Shown here: in pieces, positions 8,574 to 17,582 of the stretch
Position numbering within the stretch: position 1 is the first letter of the stretch
Layout: each line of letters begins with the position of its first letter
Source of the DNA: CAYZJR01 sp964503045
Lineage (GTDB): Bacteria; Cyanobacteriota; Vampirovibrionia; Obscuribacterales; Obscuribacteraceae
Length of the DNA stretch: 64,000 nt
Direction of reading: 5' to 3'
NCBI GenBank assembly: GCA_964503045.1
Contig: CAZCZI010000028.1
Coordinates: 1 to 64,000 of the forward strand
Position numbers and translations under genes: made by a program
Notes under the pieces: generated by a model
Databases searched by the model: none
What the model saw: only the letters and a program-made list of their open reading frames with translations
Told to the model about the DNA's origin: nothing

Positions 8574-10052
8574 ATGGCGGAACTGCAATTATCCGTTCGT
8601 TACACCACTTTGCCGATGAAGATCGGATTTGGTGTCATGTGCGCATTGGTGCCGGTGTGGGCACTGTTGGCACCAATTCTGTTAGGTCTTTTTATAGGCT
8701 ACGTAACTAAGAGTCCTGAGATCATCGGTTCTTGGTACACGAGTTTCATCTGCTTGGTCTTGTTGAGCACATACGTCGGAGGCGTATTGCTCACTGCGAT
8801 CACAGAGGACGATCGACTCTTCGTCTCCAAAGACGGTATCGCATTTCCTCTTTTTCTTTTGCCGTTTCTGCGATTTCGTCGCAACCGCAATTGGACAGAG
8901 TTGCGTCAAGCGGAACTTCTCGGAGCAGTTGGTGATGAAAAATTGCTTCTTACATTCGATGGTGGTGCGACAGTACCTATCAGCCTCAAAGGTATTTCCG
9001 CATCAGACAAAGAACAGCTCATGCTTGCAATTGAACTGTGGGGAATTAACTGCCAGCGCTCGCCGCAGCTGATCGAATACCAAAATTGTCTGCAAAACGA
9101 AATACGTGGCATTAGTCAAGTCAGCTACACGCAAATGTGGGAAGAGGAGTTAAGCAGGCGCTTCAACGCCACTTCATTCGTACCGTTGGAACCGGATGCC
9201 GCGCTAAAAAACGGCAAATTGAAAATCACAAAGCAACTTGCATTTGGCGGACTCTCTGCAATCTATCTTGCTCAATTGAATGAACTGGATCGCGTTGTCG
9301 TCAAAGAAGCCGTAATTCCTGCCAACGCAGAAAGCGAAGTACGCCGAAACGCAGAAGATAGAATTCAGCGTGAGGCAATGCTTTTGATGAAGTTGGAACA
9401 TCCAAACATTGCCCGCGTGCTAGATCACTTTGTCGAAGAAGGCAGGCATTATTTACTGTTGGAATACATCCACGGTCAAGACTTGCGCCAATACATCAAA
9501 CAAAACGGACCGCAATCGGAAGAAACAGTGCTTGGCTGGGCAAAGCAAATCGCCAGTATTTTGGAGTATCTGCACTCGCAAGACCCGCCAATCATACATC
9601 GAGACCTCACACCTGATAATCTCGTTTTGAAAAATGATGGGACAGTAACACTGATCGATTTCGGTGCAGCTAATGAGTTTATTGGACAAGCTACTGGAAC
9701 ATTGGTGGGCAAACAAGCTTACATGTCTCCCGAGCAACTGCGAGGCAAAGCCGGCATCCAGAGCGATCTTTACTCTTTTGGTGGCTCGCTGTTTTACTTC
9801 TTGACCGGAAGAGACCCGACACCGCTATCGGTGTCACATCCAAAAAACATCTTGCCTGCAGTTTCGGAAACTTTAGATGAGATCGTAGCTAAACTAACCG
9901 CCTTCGAATCGGAAGACCGCTATTCGGCTGCATCAGAAGTGGCTGAACGACTCACTTGTGTTGGTGATGCGGCAGCAGATCTAAAAATCGAGCTACCGAA
10001 AACAGAAGAAGGTATCGAAGTAAAAGTCGGAGTGGCCAATGAACGCACATAA
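8574..10052 (+). CDS. Membrane-anchored Ser/Thr protein kinase
   Basis: 492 residues. Two hydrophobic segments (about 18-43 and 53-77) and a basic PH-like stretch precede a Hanks-type kinase domain at about 216-470. ATP-site Lys is probably K244 (VVVKEA); catalytic loop IHRDLTPDN (D344, N349); metal-binding DFG (D362); activation-end motif GKQAYMSPEQ; later a subdomain with SDLYSFGG. The Gly loop is FGGLSAIYLA, looser than the usual GxGxxG. The kinase domain is presumably cytoplasmic. The gene overlaps the next kinase gene by 14 bp, so the two form one operon and may act together. No extracellular sensor domain is visible. Confidence 0.88.
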   Translation: MAELQLSVRYTTLPMKIGFGVMCALVPVWALLAPILLGLFIGYVTKSPEIIGSWYTSFICLVLLSTYVGGVLLTAITEDDRLFVSKDGIAFPLFLLPFLRFRRNRNWTELRQAELLGAVGDEKLLLTFDGGATVPISLKGISASDKEQLMLAIELWGINCQRSPQLIEYQNCLQNEIRGISQVSYTQMWEEELSRRFNATSFVPLEPDAALKNGKLKITKQLAFGGLSAIYLAQLNELDRVVVKEAVIPANAESEVRRNAEDRIQREAMLLMKLEHPNIARVLDHFVEEGRHYLLLEYIHGQDLRQYIKQNGPQSEETVLGWAKQIASILEYLHSQDPPIIHRDLTPDNLVLKNDGTVTLIDFGAANEFIGQATGTLVGKQAYMSPEQLRGKAGIQSDLYSFGGSLFYFLTGRDPTPLSVSHPKNILPAVSETLDEIVAKLTAFESEDRYSAASEVAERLTCVGDAAADLKIELPKTEEGIEVKVGVANERT

Positions 10053-12474
10053 AGACGACGAACGTCCATTCTTGGTCGACGAAAAGACACCGACACCAAC
10101 TTTGAAAACCAGTTTGGAGCCCGAGTCAAACGGCTCAGGATCAGACTCGACCAGCAGCGAAGTCCAATCGTCCGAAACGATCAGCACTACCAATGGTGCG
10201 GATCAATCCCAAGCCCAGAACGAAAATGTTGAAATAGCCCTGGGTGGATATCTGGCAGACGTAAAGAATGGCGCAGAACAAAAAGCATCGGGCAACATCA
10301 AGGCAGCGCAATACGCCACCGAAAAGGTATTGAAACAACTGCCCCGGCTATGGCTGCTCCCAGCGATAATTCTTCTTTTGTCATTCGGCTCAACTTGTCC
10401 CGGCGATGGGGCGTTTGCCATACCTATCGGCTACTTTTATTGGGTGTTTGCTACTTTCAAGACAGCATTCGCAACGAAAAAACTCTTCAACGATCGAGTC
10501 ATGAATCCGTGGATTGCAGGCGGCTCCTCTCTTCTGCCAGCAGCCTTTGCGTTAATTGGTGCCGTTCTGTGTTCGGTCCTCGGACTGCACAGTATTTATA
10601 CTGAGGCCAGGCTCATATCTGCAGCTACGCTAATCGGTACCGTGGTATCTTTCTGCGTACAATGGACTTGGGTTTTCAAAACGACTAAAGAGCTTTCCAG
10701 AGTTGAAAGAGATGCCGTCACATATGACAAAAAAAGCGTCCGGACTGCTTTTCTTTATGCTGCCGCTACAAACTTAGCGCTGCCTGCATGTATTTTTCTT
10801 GTCTGTAGCATTGATGGACTCATGTTTCTCTTGTATCCCCAGGCTTACTATTCACTTTCGCTGGAGCTCGCCCATGTAACTGAACCGGTTCGCGCACTGA
10901 TACTCTTGCTAGGTCAGTTTGGCGGGTTATGGTTGTTCCGAAAGAAGATTATTCAAGTTGCGCGCAAAGAGGCTGCGACTGCTTCAAAAGCAACAACGAA
11001 GAATTTGAAGCCACCAGTTTCAGATGATGACTACATCGTGCCCTACCGTCCATTTGAAGAATTGGAGCGATGGTTTAAACAGCGCACGACCCAAAGAAGC
11101 ACAAAAAAGCTGTTGTACGTTTTGACATTGGTTTTGATCTTCATAGGCGTCGGTGCACCTCAATGGACTTTGAACCTTCTCATTTCGTTTGCAGCAAATT
11201 CTGGTGCTGCCAACGCAGGTGGTGCCGCCGCACTTGCCAATGCAAATATGTTTATAGTCAATGCTGTGCAAACGGCAATTTGGGTTTTGATGTTGCTTGG
11301 AATCGGCATCTACAATAGCAAACCTACGCACATCGGTATGAGCAAAAGAGGAATTCGTTTTCTCTGGCGGCATATTTTCTTCAACAAAGACGGTGCCTAC
11401 TTCGATTGGAAATACATGGAGCGCATCTCCCTAGTAATGCCGAAGGGCAAGACAGCCCCGACAGATCAAAACATCGTGTTTGAAAGCCGCGGAAACGGCA
11501 ACATGGAGCTGCGCGTTGGATCAATCATGGAGGCCGAGCAACGCGGTCGCGTCTTGAAAGCAATCGAGAAGTTTGCGCCTGAAGTTCATCGCGATGCAAC
11601 TGTTTTGCAGGCGCTGGAACCACCAGCCGATCACAGCTACACCGAGCTCTGGCTCCAGGCTCTGTCTGCACCTCCCAAGCGCGAGCGATTCAAGCCAATG
11701 ACGGAAGGATCGAAACTCAAAGAAGGAAGATTTGAAATCAAACGGCAGCTAGGCGTCGGAGGGCAGGGCACAGCATACCTAGCTGCAGACAATGAAACAG
11801 GCGAAGATATAGTACTCAAAGAGTTCATTCTTCCAGTCTACGTCGACGTTTCCGTGCGCCGCCAATCGCTTGAGCGTTTCGAAAATGAAGCGCGTATTTT
11901 GAAACAATTGGATCACAATCAGATTGTAAAACTCAAAGACTTCTTCGTCGAAGATCATCGGAGTTATCTGGTGTTAGAACATATCGATGGACAGTCACTC
12001 AAAGAGATCGTCGAGAAGGAAGGTCCCATGCCGGAAGAGCGCGTCAGGGCACTCGGCAAGCAAATGTGCGACATTCTCGAATATCTCCACGGGTTAGAAC
12101 CAGCGGTGGTGCACCGAGATTTCACCCCGGACAATTTGATTTTGCGTAAAGACGGAACGTTGAAGTTAGTCGATTTCAACGTCGCACAACAAACGGAATC
12201 GACGGCCACTGGCACAGTCGTGGGCAAGCATGCTTACCTGCCTCCCGAGCAGTTTAGAGGCACTCCTGGCACGCGCAGCGACATTTATGCAATGGGTGCG
12301 ACTCTGCATTTCTTGTTGACAGGAAAGGAGCCAGAGCCGATTAGCGTATCTCATCCCAAGCGCATCAATCCAAGTGTTTCCGATCAAATGAACGTGACGG
12401 TCGAAGTCGCAACGGCGCTTACGGAAGAAGCCCGCTACAACTCTGCTCAAGAAGTAAAACAAGCACTGGAATAA
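10039..12474 (+). CDS. Multi-pass membrane Ser/Thr protein kinase with DFN in place of DFG
   Basis: 811 residues. The N-terminal 100 residues are hydrophilic. Several membrane segments (about 105-310 and 355-425) and a PH-like stretch (about 430-515) follow, then a Hanks kinase domain at about 565-810. Gly loop GVGGQGTAYLA; ATP-site Lys in VLKEFI (about 592); catalytic loop VHRDFTPDN (about 691); then VDFNVA, so the DFG glycine is Asn; GKHAYLPPEQ and SDIYAMGA follow. HRD Asp and DF Asp are intact, so activity is plausible. Start ATG 10039 has GGAG close by inside the preceding kinase gene. The kinase domains of the two genes are clearly paralogous (both have FTPDN/LTPDN, a GT.VGK motif and an ISVSHPK/LSVSHPK segment), so they look like a tandem duplication with different membrane modules. 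Confidence 0.87.
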   Translation: MNAHKDDERPFLVDEKTPTPTLKTSLEPESNGSGSDSTSSEVQSSETISTTNGADQSQAQNENVEIALGGYLADVKNGAEQKASGNIKAAQYATEKVLKQLPRLWLLPAIILLLSFGSTCPGDGAFAIPIGYFYWVFATFKTAFATKKLFNDRVMNPWIAGGSSLLPAAFALIGAVLCSVLGLHSIYTEARLISAATLIGTVVSFCVQWTWVFKTTKELSRVERDAVTYDKKSVRTAFLYAAATNLALPACIFLVCSIDGLMFLLYPQAYYSLSLELAHVTEPVRALILLLGQFGGLWLFRKKIIQVARKEAATASKATTKNLKPPVSDDDYIVPYRPFEELERWFKQRTTQRSTKKLLYVLTLVLIFIGVGAPQWTLNLLISFAANSGAANAGGAAALANANMFIVNAVQTAIWVLMLLGIGIYNSKPTHIGMSKRGIRFLWRHIFFNKDGAYFDWKYMERISLVMPKGKTAPTDQNIVFESRGNGNMELRVGSIMEAEQRGRVLKAIEKFAPEVHRDATVLQALEPPADHSYTELWLQALSAPPKRERFKPMTEGSKLKEGRFEIKRQLGVGGQGTAYLAADNETGEDIVLKEFILPVYVDVSVRRQSLERFENEARILKQLDHNQIVKLKDFFVEDHRSYLVLEHIDGQSLKEIVEKEGPMPEERVRALGKQMCDILEYLHGLEPAVVHRDFTPDNLILRKDGTLKLVDFNVAQQTESTATGTVVGKHAYLPPEQFRGTPGTRSDIYAMGATLHFLLTGKEPEPISVSHPKRINPSVSDQMNVTVEVATALTEEARYNSAQEVKQALE

Positions 12475-12549
12475 CGTCTTGGCAATAGTCTAAAATTCTC
12501 AGGGTTGTAGCAGAACCTTTTAAATCACTTCGCTCACTGGGAAATTTGT

Positions 12550-13338
12550 ATGTCTGGTAATTTCAGAGCTGGCTTCGCCGCACTTCTGGCTGTATGCACA
12601 TATTCCTCGTTTTCACCATTCGCCGCAATAGCGAAAGATAGTTATGTCGAGATCAAGACCCTCAACCTCAAACAAACATTTAAGACGAAACGAGATTGGC
12701 ATTTAACTGCATATCAATCACAAGATGAGGAATCAAAAGATAGTCCCGCGGGAACCGCCGCGAAGATTTCGTTTTGGAGTGACAAGAACAAGAAGGGAAA
12801 AGATTCTGAGGTGCTGCTTTCCGCATCCGAATTCGATCCATCCGTGAGATACCCACACCAAACAGTTTCACGAGTTGAAACCATCAGCATAAATCCCACT
12901 GCAAAAGGCATTTGGATCTCTGCAACATTCAGCGGTGGTGGCAGCGGATCGCTTACAAGAAACGAACTTTGGCTCTACGACTCAAAACGAGATGAGTTCG
13001 ACAAAGCAATCACATTCAACCAAACAGAACAAGGCGAAGCAAAGTTTGTTAGCAGCGGTCCATTAGCCGGATGCTTGGTCACTGCCGACGCACACTGGGG
13101 TATAGACGAATCTCACTTCGAACCGCATTACTTCCGCATGACCGTTCGCAAATTCAATCAATCGAGCCAAAGTTACGATGAGATCTTGCAGTACCTCACA
13201 AGCAAAAAGTACGACAGCCTCGACTCTGGTTCTATCGATGTCGTGTCGCCTGAGCTGCCTCAGACTTTGGCAAAGTTGAAAGCAGTATACGGTCCAAAAG
13301 TGTTCCCCACGTTGAAGCCAGGCTCAATGCGAGACTAG
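12550..13338 (+). CDS. Exported protein of unknown function
   Basis: 262 residues with a signal peptide (about 1-29, ending FAAIAKD). The mature part is mostly predicted beta, with a Gly/Ser stretch SGGGSGSL near 125-135 and a single Cys near residue 177 (LAGCLV). I do not recognise the family. The TAG stop overlaps the TAG stop of the convergent ABC permease gene (shared bases 13335-13338), so no terminator space exists between them. Confidence 0.65.
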   Translation: MSGNFRAGFAALLAVCTYSSFSPFAAIAKDSYVEIKTLNLKQTFKTKRDWHLTAYQSQDEESKDSPAGTAAKISFWSDKNKKGKDSEVLLSASEFDPSVRYPHQTVSRVETISINPTAKGIWISATFSGGGSGSLTRNELWLYDSKRDEFDKAITFNQTEQGEAKFVSSGPLAGCLVTADAHWGIDESHFEPHYFRMTVRKFNQSSQSYDEILQYLTSKKYDSLDSGSIDVVSPELPQTLAKLKAVYGPKVFPTLKPGSMRD

Positions 13339-14486
13339 GCGAGCTGCTTTCTAAACTTGGCAGAGCTCGCCGCAAGCAACACGACCGCAAAGGCAAGTAG
13401 CGCCAAAACACTTGGCCAAATTGCTTCCAGCCCCACACCTTTGAGCATGATTGCTTTTACGCAAGTGACGTAGTAACGCAACGGATCAAACAGCGATACA
13501 TACTGCCAAAACTCAGGCATGCTCTCAACCGGCGACAATGCACCGGAAAGTTGAATCACAGGAAGATTGATGAAAAACGAAGTGAGAAGCGACTGTCTCT
13601 GATTCGCTGCAAATGCGGCTAGCGCAATACCAATTGAAATGCCAACGATTATCGACAGCAAGGACACGGCAAAGAAAAGAACTAAATTTCCTCGGAATGG
13701 AACGCCGTATGCGAACACGGCAATGCACAAACTTATTAGCACATTGATCATCAAAACCATTGACAGCGGTATCACCTTCGCAGCCAGAATTTGAGCCGAT
13801 GTTGCAGGCGTCATTAGCAATTGCTCCAATGTTCCCGTATCCTTCTCTCTGATCACTGCAGCACTCGAAACCAGTGTACTCACCAAATTCAATACCAACG
13901 CCAGAACACCCGGTACAAAAAACCAACGACTTTCCAAGCCAGGGTTGTATGCAAAAGACACCTGCGGCTCAACAAGTAGCTTGGGATACTGCGAGCCAGT
14001 GGTCAGGTTTCTATTGAACGCGTTGAGAATTTGGTTGAGATAGCCAGTGGCAATTCCAGCTGTGTTTGCATCGACTCCGTCGAGAAACACTTGAATTTTG
14101 ATAGGAACGTTGCTCTTAATTGACCTCTCAAAATCAGGCGGAATCACCAAACCGGCATCGAGCTTGCCGCCACGCACAAGCGAGGAAAGTTGCTCCACAT
14201 CGCTGCCACTGTACTCGAGAACAAAAACTTGATTCTGAAGAACGCTCGCCTCTAACTCACGGCTTGTAGGCGAATTCGCATAATCGACCAGTCCCAAGCG
14301 CAAGTGGTCAACTTCAGGACTGAGTGCAAAACTGTACAGAGTGATCTGCATCACTGGCATTACGATAAGCATGAACAGAAGCTCGCGATCTCGAAGAATC
14401 TGGCGGAGCTCCTTTTTCATCAACGCTTTTAGTTGAACAAAATAGTCGAGTGTATTGTTAGCAGCAACCGACGGCATTTCAATCAC
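13335..14486 (-). CDS. ABC-2 type exporter permease (YbhR/YbhS/YhhJ-like)
   Basis: 383 residues from a GTG at 14486; an internal ATG at 14477 is the alternative. One N-terminal membrane helix (about 36-54), a large external domain (about 60-180) and five further helices to the C-terminus form the ABC-2 membrane topology. The motif REKDTGTLEQLLMTP near residue 215 is typical of the family. It overlaps the upstream permease by 8 bp and is the last gene of the HlyD-ATPase-permease-permease operon. Likely exports a drug or lipid-like substrate; the substrate is not readable from sequence. Confidence 0.88.
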   Translation of the reverse strand: MIEMPSVAANNTLDYFVQLKALMKKELRQILRDRELLFMLIVMPVMQITLYSFALSPEVDHLRLGLVDYANSPTSRELEASVLQNQVFVLEYSGSDVEQLSSLVRGGKLDAGLVIPPDFERSIKSNVPIKIQVFLDGVDANTAGIATGYLNQILNAFNRNLTTGSQYPKLLVEPQVSFAYNPGLESRWFFVPGVLALVLNLVSTLVSSAAVIREKDTGTLEQLLMTPATSAQILAAKVIPLSMVLMINVLISLCIAVFAYGVPFRGNLVLFFAVSLLSIIVGISIGIALAAFAANQRQSLLTSFFINLPVIQLSGALSPVESMPEFWQYVSLFDPLRYYVTCVKAIMLKGVGLEAIWPSVLALLAFAVVLLAASSAKFRKQLA

Positions 14487-15618
14487 CTATTTGCATGCGG
14501 TGCAACACTCGAGATGCACCCAGGAAAAGGATTAAAGCCGCCGCTGCCAGCACAATCAAAATGTGCGCTTGGCTTATCATATCGGCTCCGCGCACAAAGA
14601 AGTTGCGGCTCGCCTCCACGAAATATCTAGCAGGAACAATCATGGATAAGAAGTTGAGAGGAAATGCGATGTTGCGCAGAGGGTAGAGGAATCCGGATAA
14701 CAGAAGCGATGTCGTAAATCCGGCTGTAGCAACAAGCTGCACGGCTGCGCTTTGACTGTTGACGCGACTGCCACCTAATAGACCAAAGCAGACAGAACAG
14801 GCAAGGTACAAAAGAAGCGCCAACGCAAAAGCGGGCAAGCTGCCCACAAACGACAAGTCAAATAAGAACAACGATGAGGTGATAAGCACGACTGCTTGCG
14901 TGATTGCAATCAGCAGATACGCGAGCGCCTTTCCGGCGATCAATTCAAATGATGTAATGCTGGATGCGTAGAGTTGAAGCATGGTTCCTTGTTCTTTTTC
15001 GCGAGCAATTGCAAGAGTGGCAAGCAAGCATGGGAAGATCCACAGGAAGACAGCGATTGAGCCCGGTGCAATAAACAACGATTCCTTTCTGCCTGGATTG
15101 AACCAAAGTCTTATTTGAGGAACAATGAGGTGCCTTTCTTCAAACAGTTTGTGGCTCATCAAAAAATATTGGGTGGTGGCAATGCAACTGTTCTTTATGA
15201 CTCTCGCGTTATTCACATCGGTGGCATCAACAATTACTTGAACAGGGCTCTGACGCTTTGCTTTGATGTCACGCGAGAAGTCTGGTGGAACTATCACAAC
15301 AGCCTTCGCTTCGCCGCGGTCTAGAGATCGCATCGCGTTTTCTCGTATGCCGGTATTTTGGCTGAGCCGCTCACCCAAGTCATTACCCGAATAGGGAACC
15401 AGCTGTCCATTTTCGAAAAGCGCTGCGATGTACTCCCGGCTCAAGGTTCCAACGTCATAGTTTATGACGGAGATCGGAATGTTCTTTGCCTCCAATCGTG
15501 TAGCGAAGCCATAAAGAACAATTGCAACCGTTGGAAGCACGTAAGCAAGTGCGACGGTCAGTTTATCGCGGCGAAATTGAGCGAGTTCTTTAGAGCATTG
15601 TGCCAAAACTCTTTTCAT
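14479..15618 (-). CDS. ABC-2 type exporter permease, first of two
   Basis: 379 residues, ATG 15618. Same topology as its downstream paralogue: a first helix near 25-42, an external domain with FNPGRKESLFIAPG near 170-185, and five C-terminal helices. The family motif is REKEQGTMLQLYAS near residue 205. It overlaps the ATPase gene by 4 bp and the next permease by 8 bp. The two permeases presumably form a heterodimer served by the fused ATPase. Confidence 0.88.
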   Translation of the reverse strand: MKRVLAQCSKELAQFRRDKLTVALAYVLPTVAIVLYGFATRLEAKNIPISVINYDVGTLSREYIAALFENGQLVPYSGNDLGERLSQNTGIRENAMRSLDRGEAKAVVIVPPDFSRDIKAKRQSPVQVIVDATDVNNARVIKNSCIATTQYFLMSHKLFEERHLIVPQIRLWFNPGRKESLFIAPGSIAVFLWIFPCLLATLAIAREKEQGTMLQLYASSITSFELIAGKALAYLLIAITQAVVLITSSLFLFDLSFVGSLPAFALALLLYLACSVCFGLLGGSRVNSQSAAVQLVATAGFTTSLLLSGFLYPLRNIAFPLNFLSMIVPARYFVEASRNFFVRGADMISQAHILIVLAAAALILFLGASRVLHRMQIGD

Positions 15619-17582
15619 ACTTTCACCTCTTCGTTTGCGGAGGTGCGCTTTACTATGCCGATGAAAGCATCTTCAAGACTGAATGGAATTTGACGCTGAG
15701 CCGAGCATTGCAAGCCACTTGCCTCAGTCGCCGCAAGGGCCTTTTGCTTATCAAGCTCCGGTGACTCCAAGACGAGATGAACAGAATCGGCAAACATCGA
15801 AACGCGCCATGACTCGAAATGCTGCTTCAAAAGATCATATGCAGACTGATTATCATCAAATCTCAATTCAAGAAGTTGCCCTGGTTGAGCTGACTTGATC
15901 GAGCTTGGCGAACCCTCCGCCACGACTTCTCCAGCCACCATGAATCCAAGTTTGCTGCAATGTTCCGCTTCTTCCAAGAAGTGAGTCGTAACAAGCACTG
16001 CTGTTCCCTTATTGGCAAACTCTCGAATCAGCTTCCACATCTCTCTGCGCGCCAGGGGATCAACACCTGATGTAGGTTCATCCAAAAATAGAACTTCGGG
16101 TTGATGCATGACCGCAGCACCAAATGAGAGACGTTGCTTCCAACCACCAGGCAGCCTTCCAGTGATCATTTTCTCTTGGCCTAGAAGTCCGGTGTTCTCC
16201 AAAACCCAGTCTATACGCTGTTTTCGATATCGCGGCGAGACACAATAGACGCCACAATAGAATTCAAGATTCTCAATAATTGTGAGGTCGTCATAGAGTG
16301 TAAACTTTTGGCTCATGTATCCTAAGCGGCGCCGAAGTTTCTCGCTGCGAAGATTTCCTCGTTCGCCACAGAGCATCATGTCGCCGCCGCTTGGTGCAAT
16401 GAGCCCGCACAGCATCTTGATTGTGGTCGTCTTTCCGGCGCCGTTGGCACCCAAGAGTCCATAGATCTGTCCGTACGCAACTGAAAGACTCACACCCTTA
16501 ACCGCTTGAAACGATCCAAAATTCTTACTGACGTCCTTGGCATAAATGGCACCGGCAGGTTCGGCAATTTGTGCTTCCAAGACAGTGCTGCCATTGAAGG
16601 GAAAAGGTTTGTCGATAGCCTGACTTTCACTGCTTCGCAGTCGATTTACGAAGACATTTTCCAGCGTCGGCTCTTGTCGCTCGATGTGGAGATCTTTAAT
16701 CGCGTTCTCACGGGCGAATTCCCGGAGCACCGCCTCTGCCACCACAACGTCGCCGGTAAGTACGTCCAATCTGTCGCCGAATCGCTGAACATCAGACACA
16801 GATTGAGTCGGCGTAGAGATGAGATGGCTGGAGATGCTCTCCAATGAATCACTGCGAACTTCGAGCCGATGCAATTTCAATCGTTCTTTCAATTCTTCCG
16901 GCGAGCCGGTGTCCTGAACGGCACCGTTGTGCATGAGAATGAGACGGCTGCAACGCTCGGCCTCGTCCAGGTACGGCGTTGCGACTGCAACCGTGACACC
17001 CTCTTTTGTAATGGTGGCGAGTAAATCCCAAAATTCTCTGCGCGAGACGGGGTCGACGCCAGTTGTTGGTTCATCTAAAAGTAGGAGTTTGGGGCGTGCA
17101 ACGAGAGCACAACAGAGCGCGAGCTTCTGCTTCATGCCGCCGGACAGCTGCCCGGCAAGTCGCTCCGAGAAACGATCGAGATCCATTAGCTTCAAGTATT
17201 TTTCTTTGCGCTCAAGAAAATCCGCTTCATTCACCTCACGTAGTCCGCCTATGTATCTGATGTTCTCTTCAATACTCAAATCCAGATAAAGAGAGAATTG
17301 CTGCGTGAGATATCCAATTTCGAGTCGAGCATTGCGAGGTTTCTTACCTAGCACTAAAACCTCGCCGGATGTCTGTTCCAGAATCCCACCAAGGATGTGG
17401 AAAGAAGTAGTTTTGCCGGCACCGTCAGGTCCGATGAGACCGAAGATTTCGCCAGGAAAGATTTCAAAGTTCAACTCTTTCACTGCTTGCGTTGCACCAT
17501 ACGATTTGTTCAACGCACGCACTTGCACAAGCGGTTCTCCTTTTGGGGGAACCGTCGGTGAATGTAGTTGTTGTTCGGTCAT
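15615..17582 (-). CDS. ABC exporter ATPase with two fused nucleotide-binding domains (YbhF/RbbA-like)
   Basis: 655 residues. First ABC domain: Walker A GPDGAGKTT (about 53-61), signature LSGGMKQKLAL, Walker B LLLLDEPTTGVD. Second ABC domain: Walker A GANGAGKTT, signature LPGGWKQRLSF, Walker B LFLDEPTSGVD, switch His in TTHFLEEAEH. The second signature is degenerate (LPGGW instead of LSGGQ), and the first domain has ATPYLDEAE where the switch His would be, so the two ATP sites are probably unequal. It overlaps the HlyD gene by 4 bp and the first permease by 4 bp, giving a tightly coupled operon. Confidence 0.93.
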   Translation of the reverse strand: MTEQQLHSPTVPPKGEPLVQVRALNKSYGATQAVKELNFEIFPGEIFGLIGPDGAGKTTSFHILGGILEQTSGEVLVLGKKPRNARLEIGYLTQQFSLYLDLSIEENIRYIGGLREVNEADFLERKEKYLKLMDLDRFSERLAGQLSGGMKQKLALCCALVARPKLLLLDEPTTGVDPVSRREFWDLLATITKEGVTVAVATPYLDEAERCSRLILMHNGAVQDTGSPEELKERLKLHRLEVRSDSLESISSHLISTPTQSVSDVQRFGDRLDVLTGDVVVAEAVLREFARENAIKDLHIERQEPTLENVFVNRLRSSESQAIDKPFPFNGSTVLEAQIAEPAGAIYAKDVSKNFGSFQAVKGVSLSVAYGQIYGLLGANGAGKTTTIKMLCGLIAPSGGDMMLCGERGNLRSEKLRRRLGYMSQKFTLYDDLTIIENLEFYCGVYCVSPRYRKQRIDWVLENTGLLGQEKMITGRLPGGWKQRLSFGAAVMHQPEVLFLDEPTSGVDPLARREMWKLIREFANKGTAVLVTTHFLEEAEHCSKLGFMVAGEVVAEGSPSSIKSAQPGQLLELRFDDNQSAYDLLKQHFESWRVSMFADSVHLVLESPELDKQKALAATEASGLQCSAQRQIPFSLEDAFIGIVKRTSANEEVKV

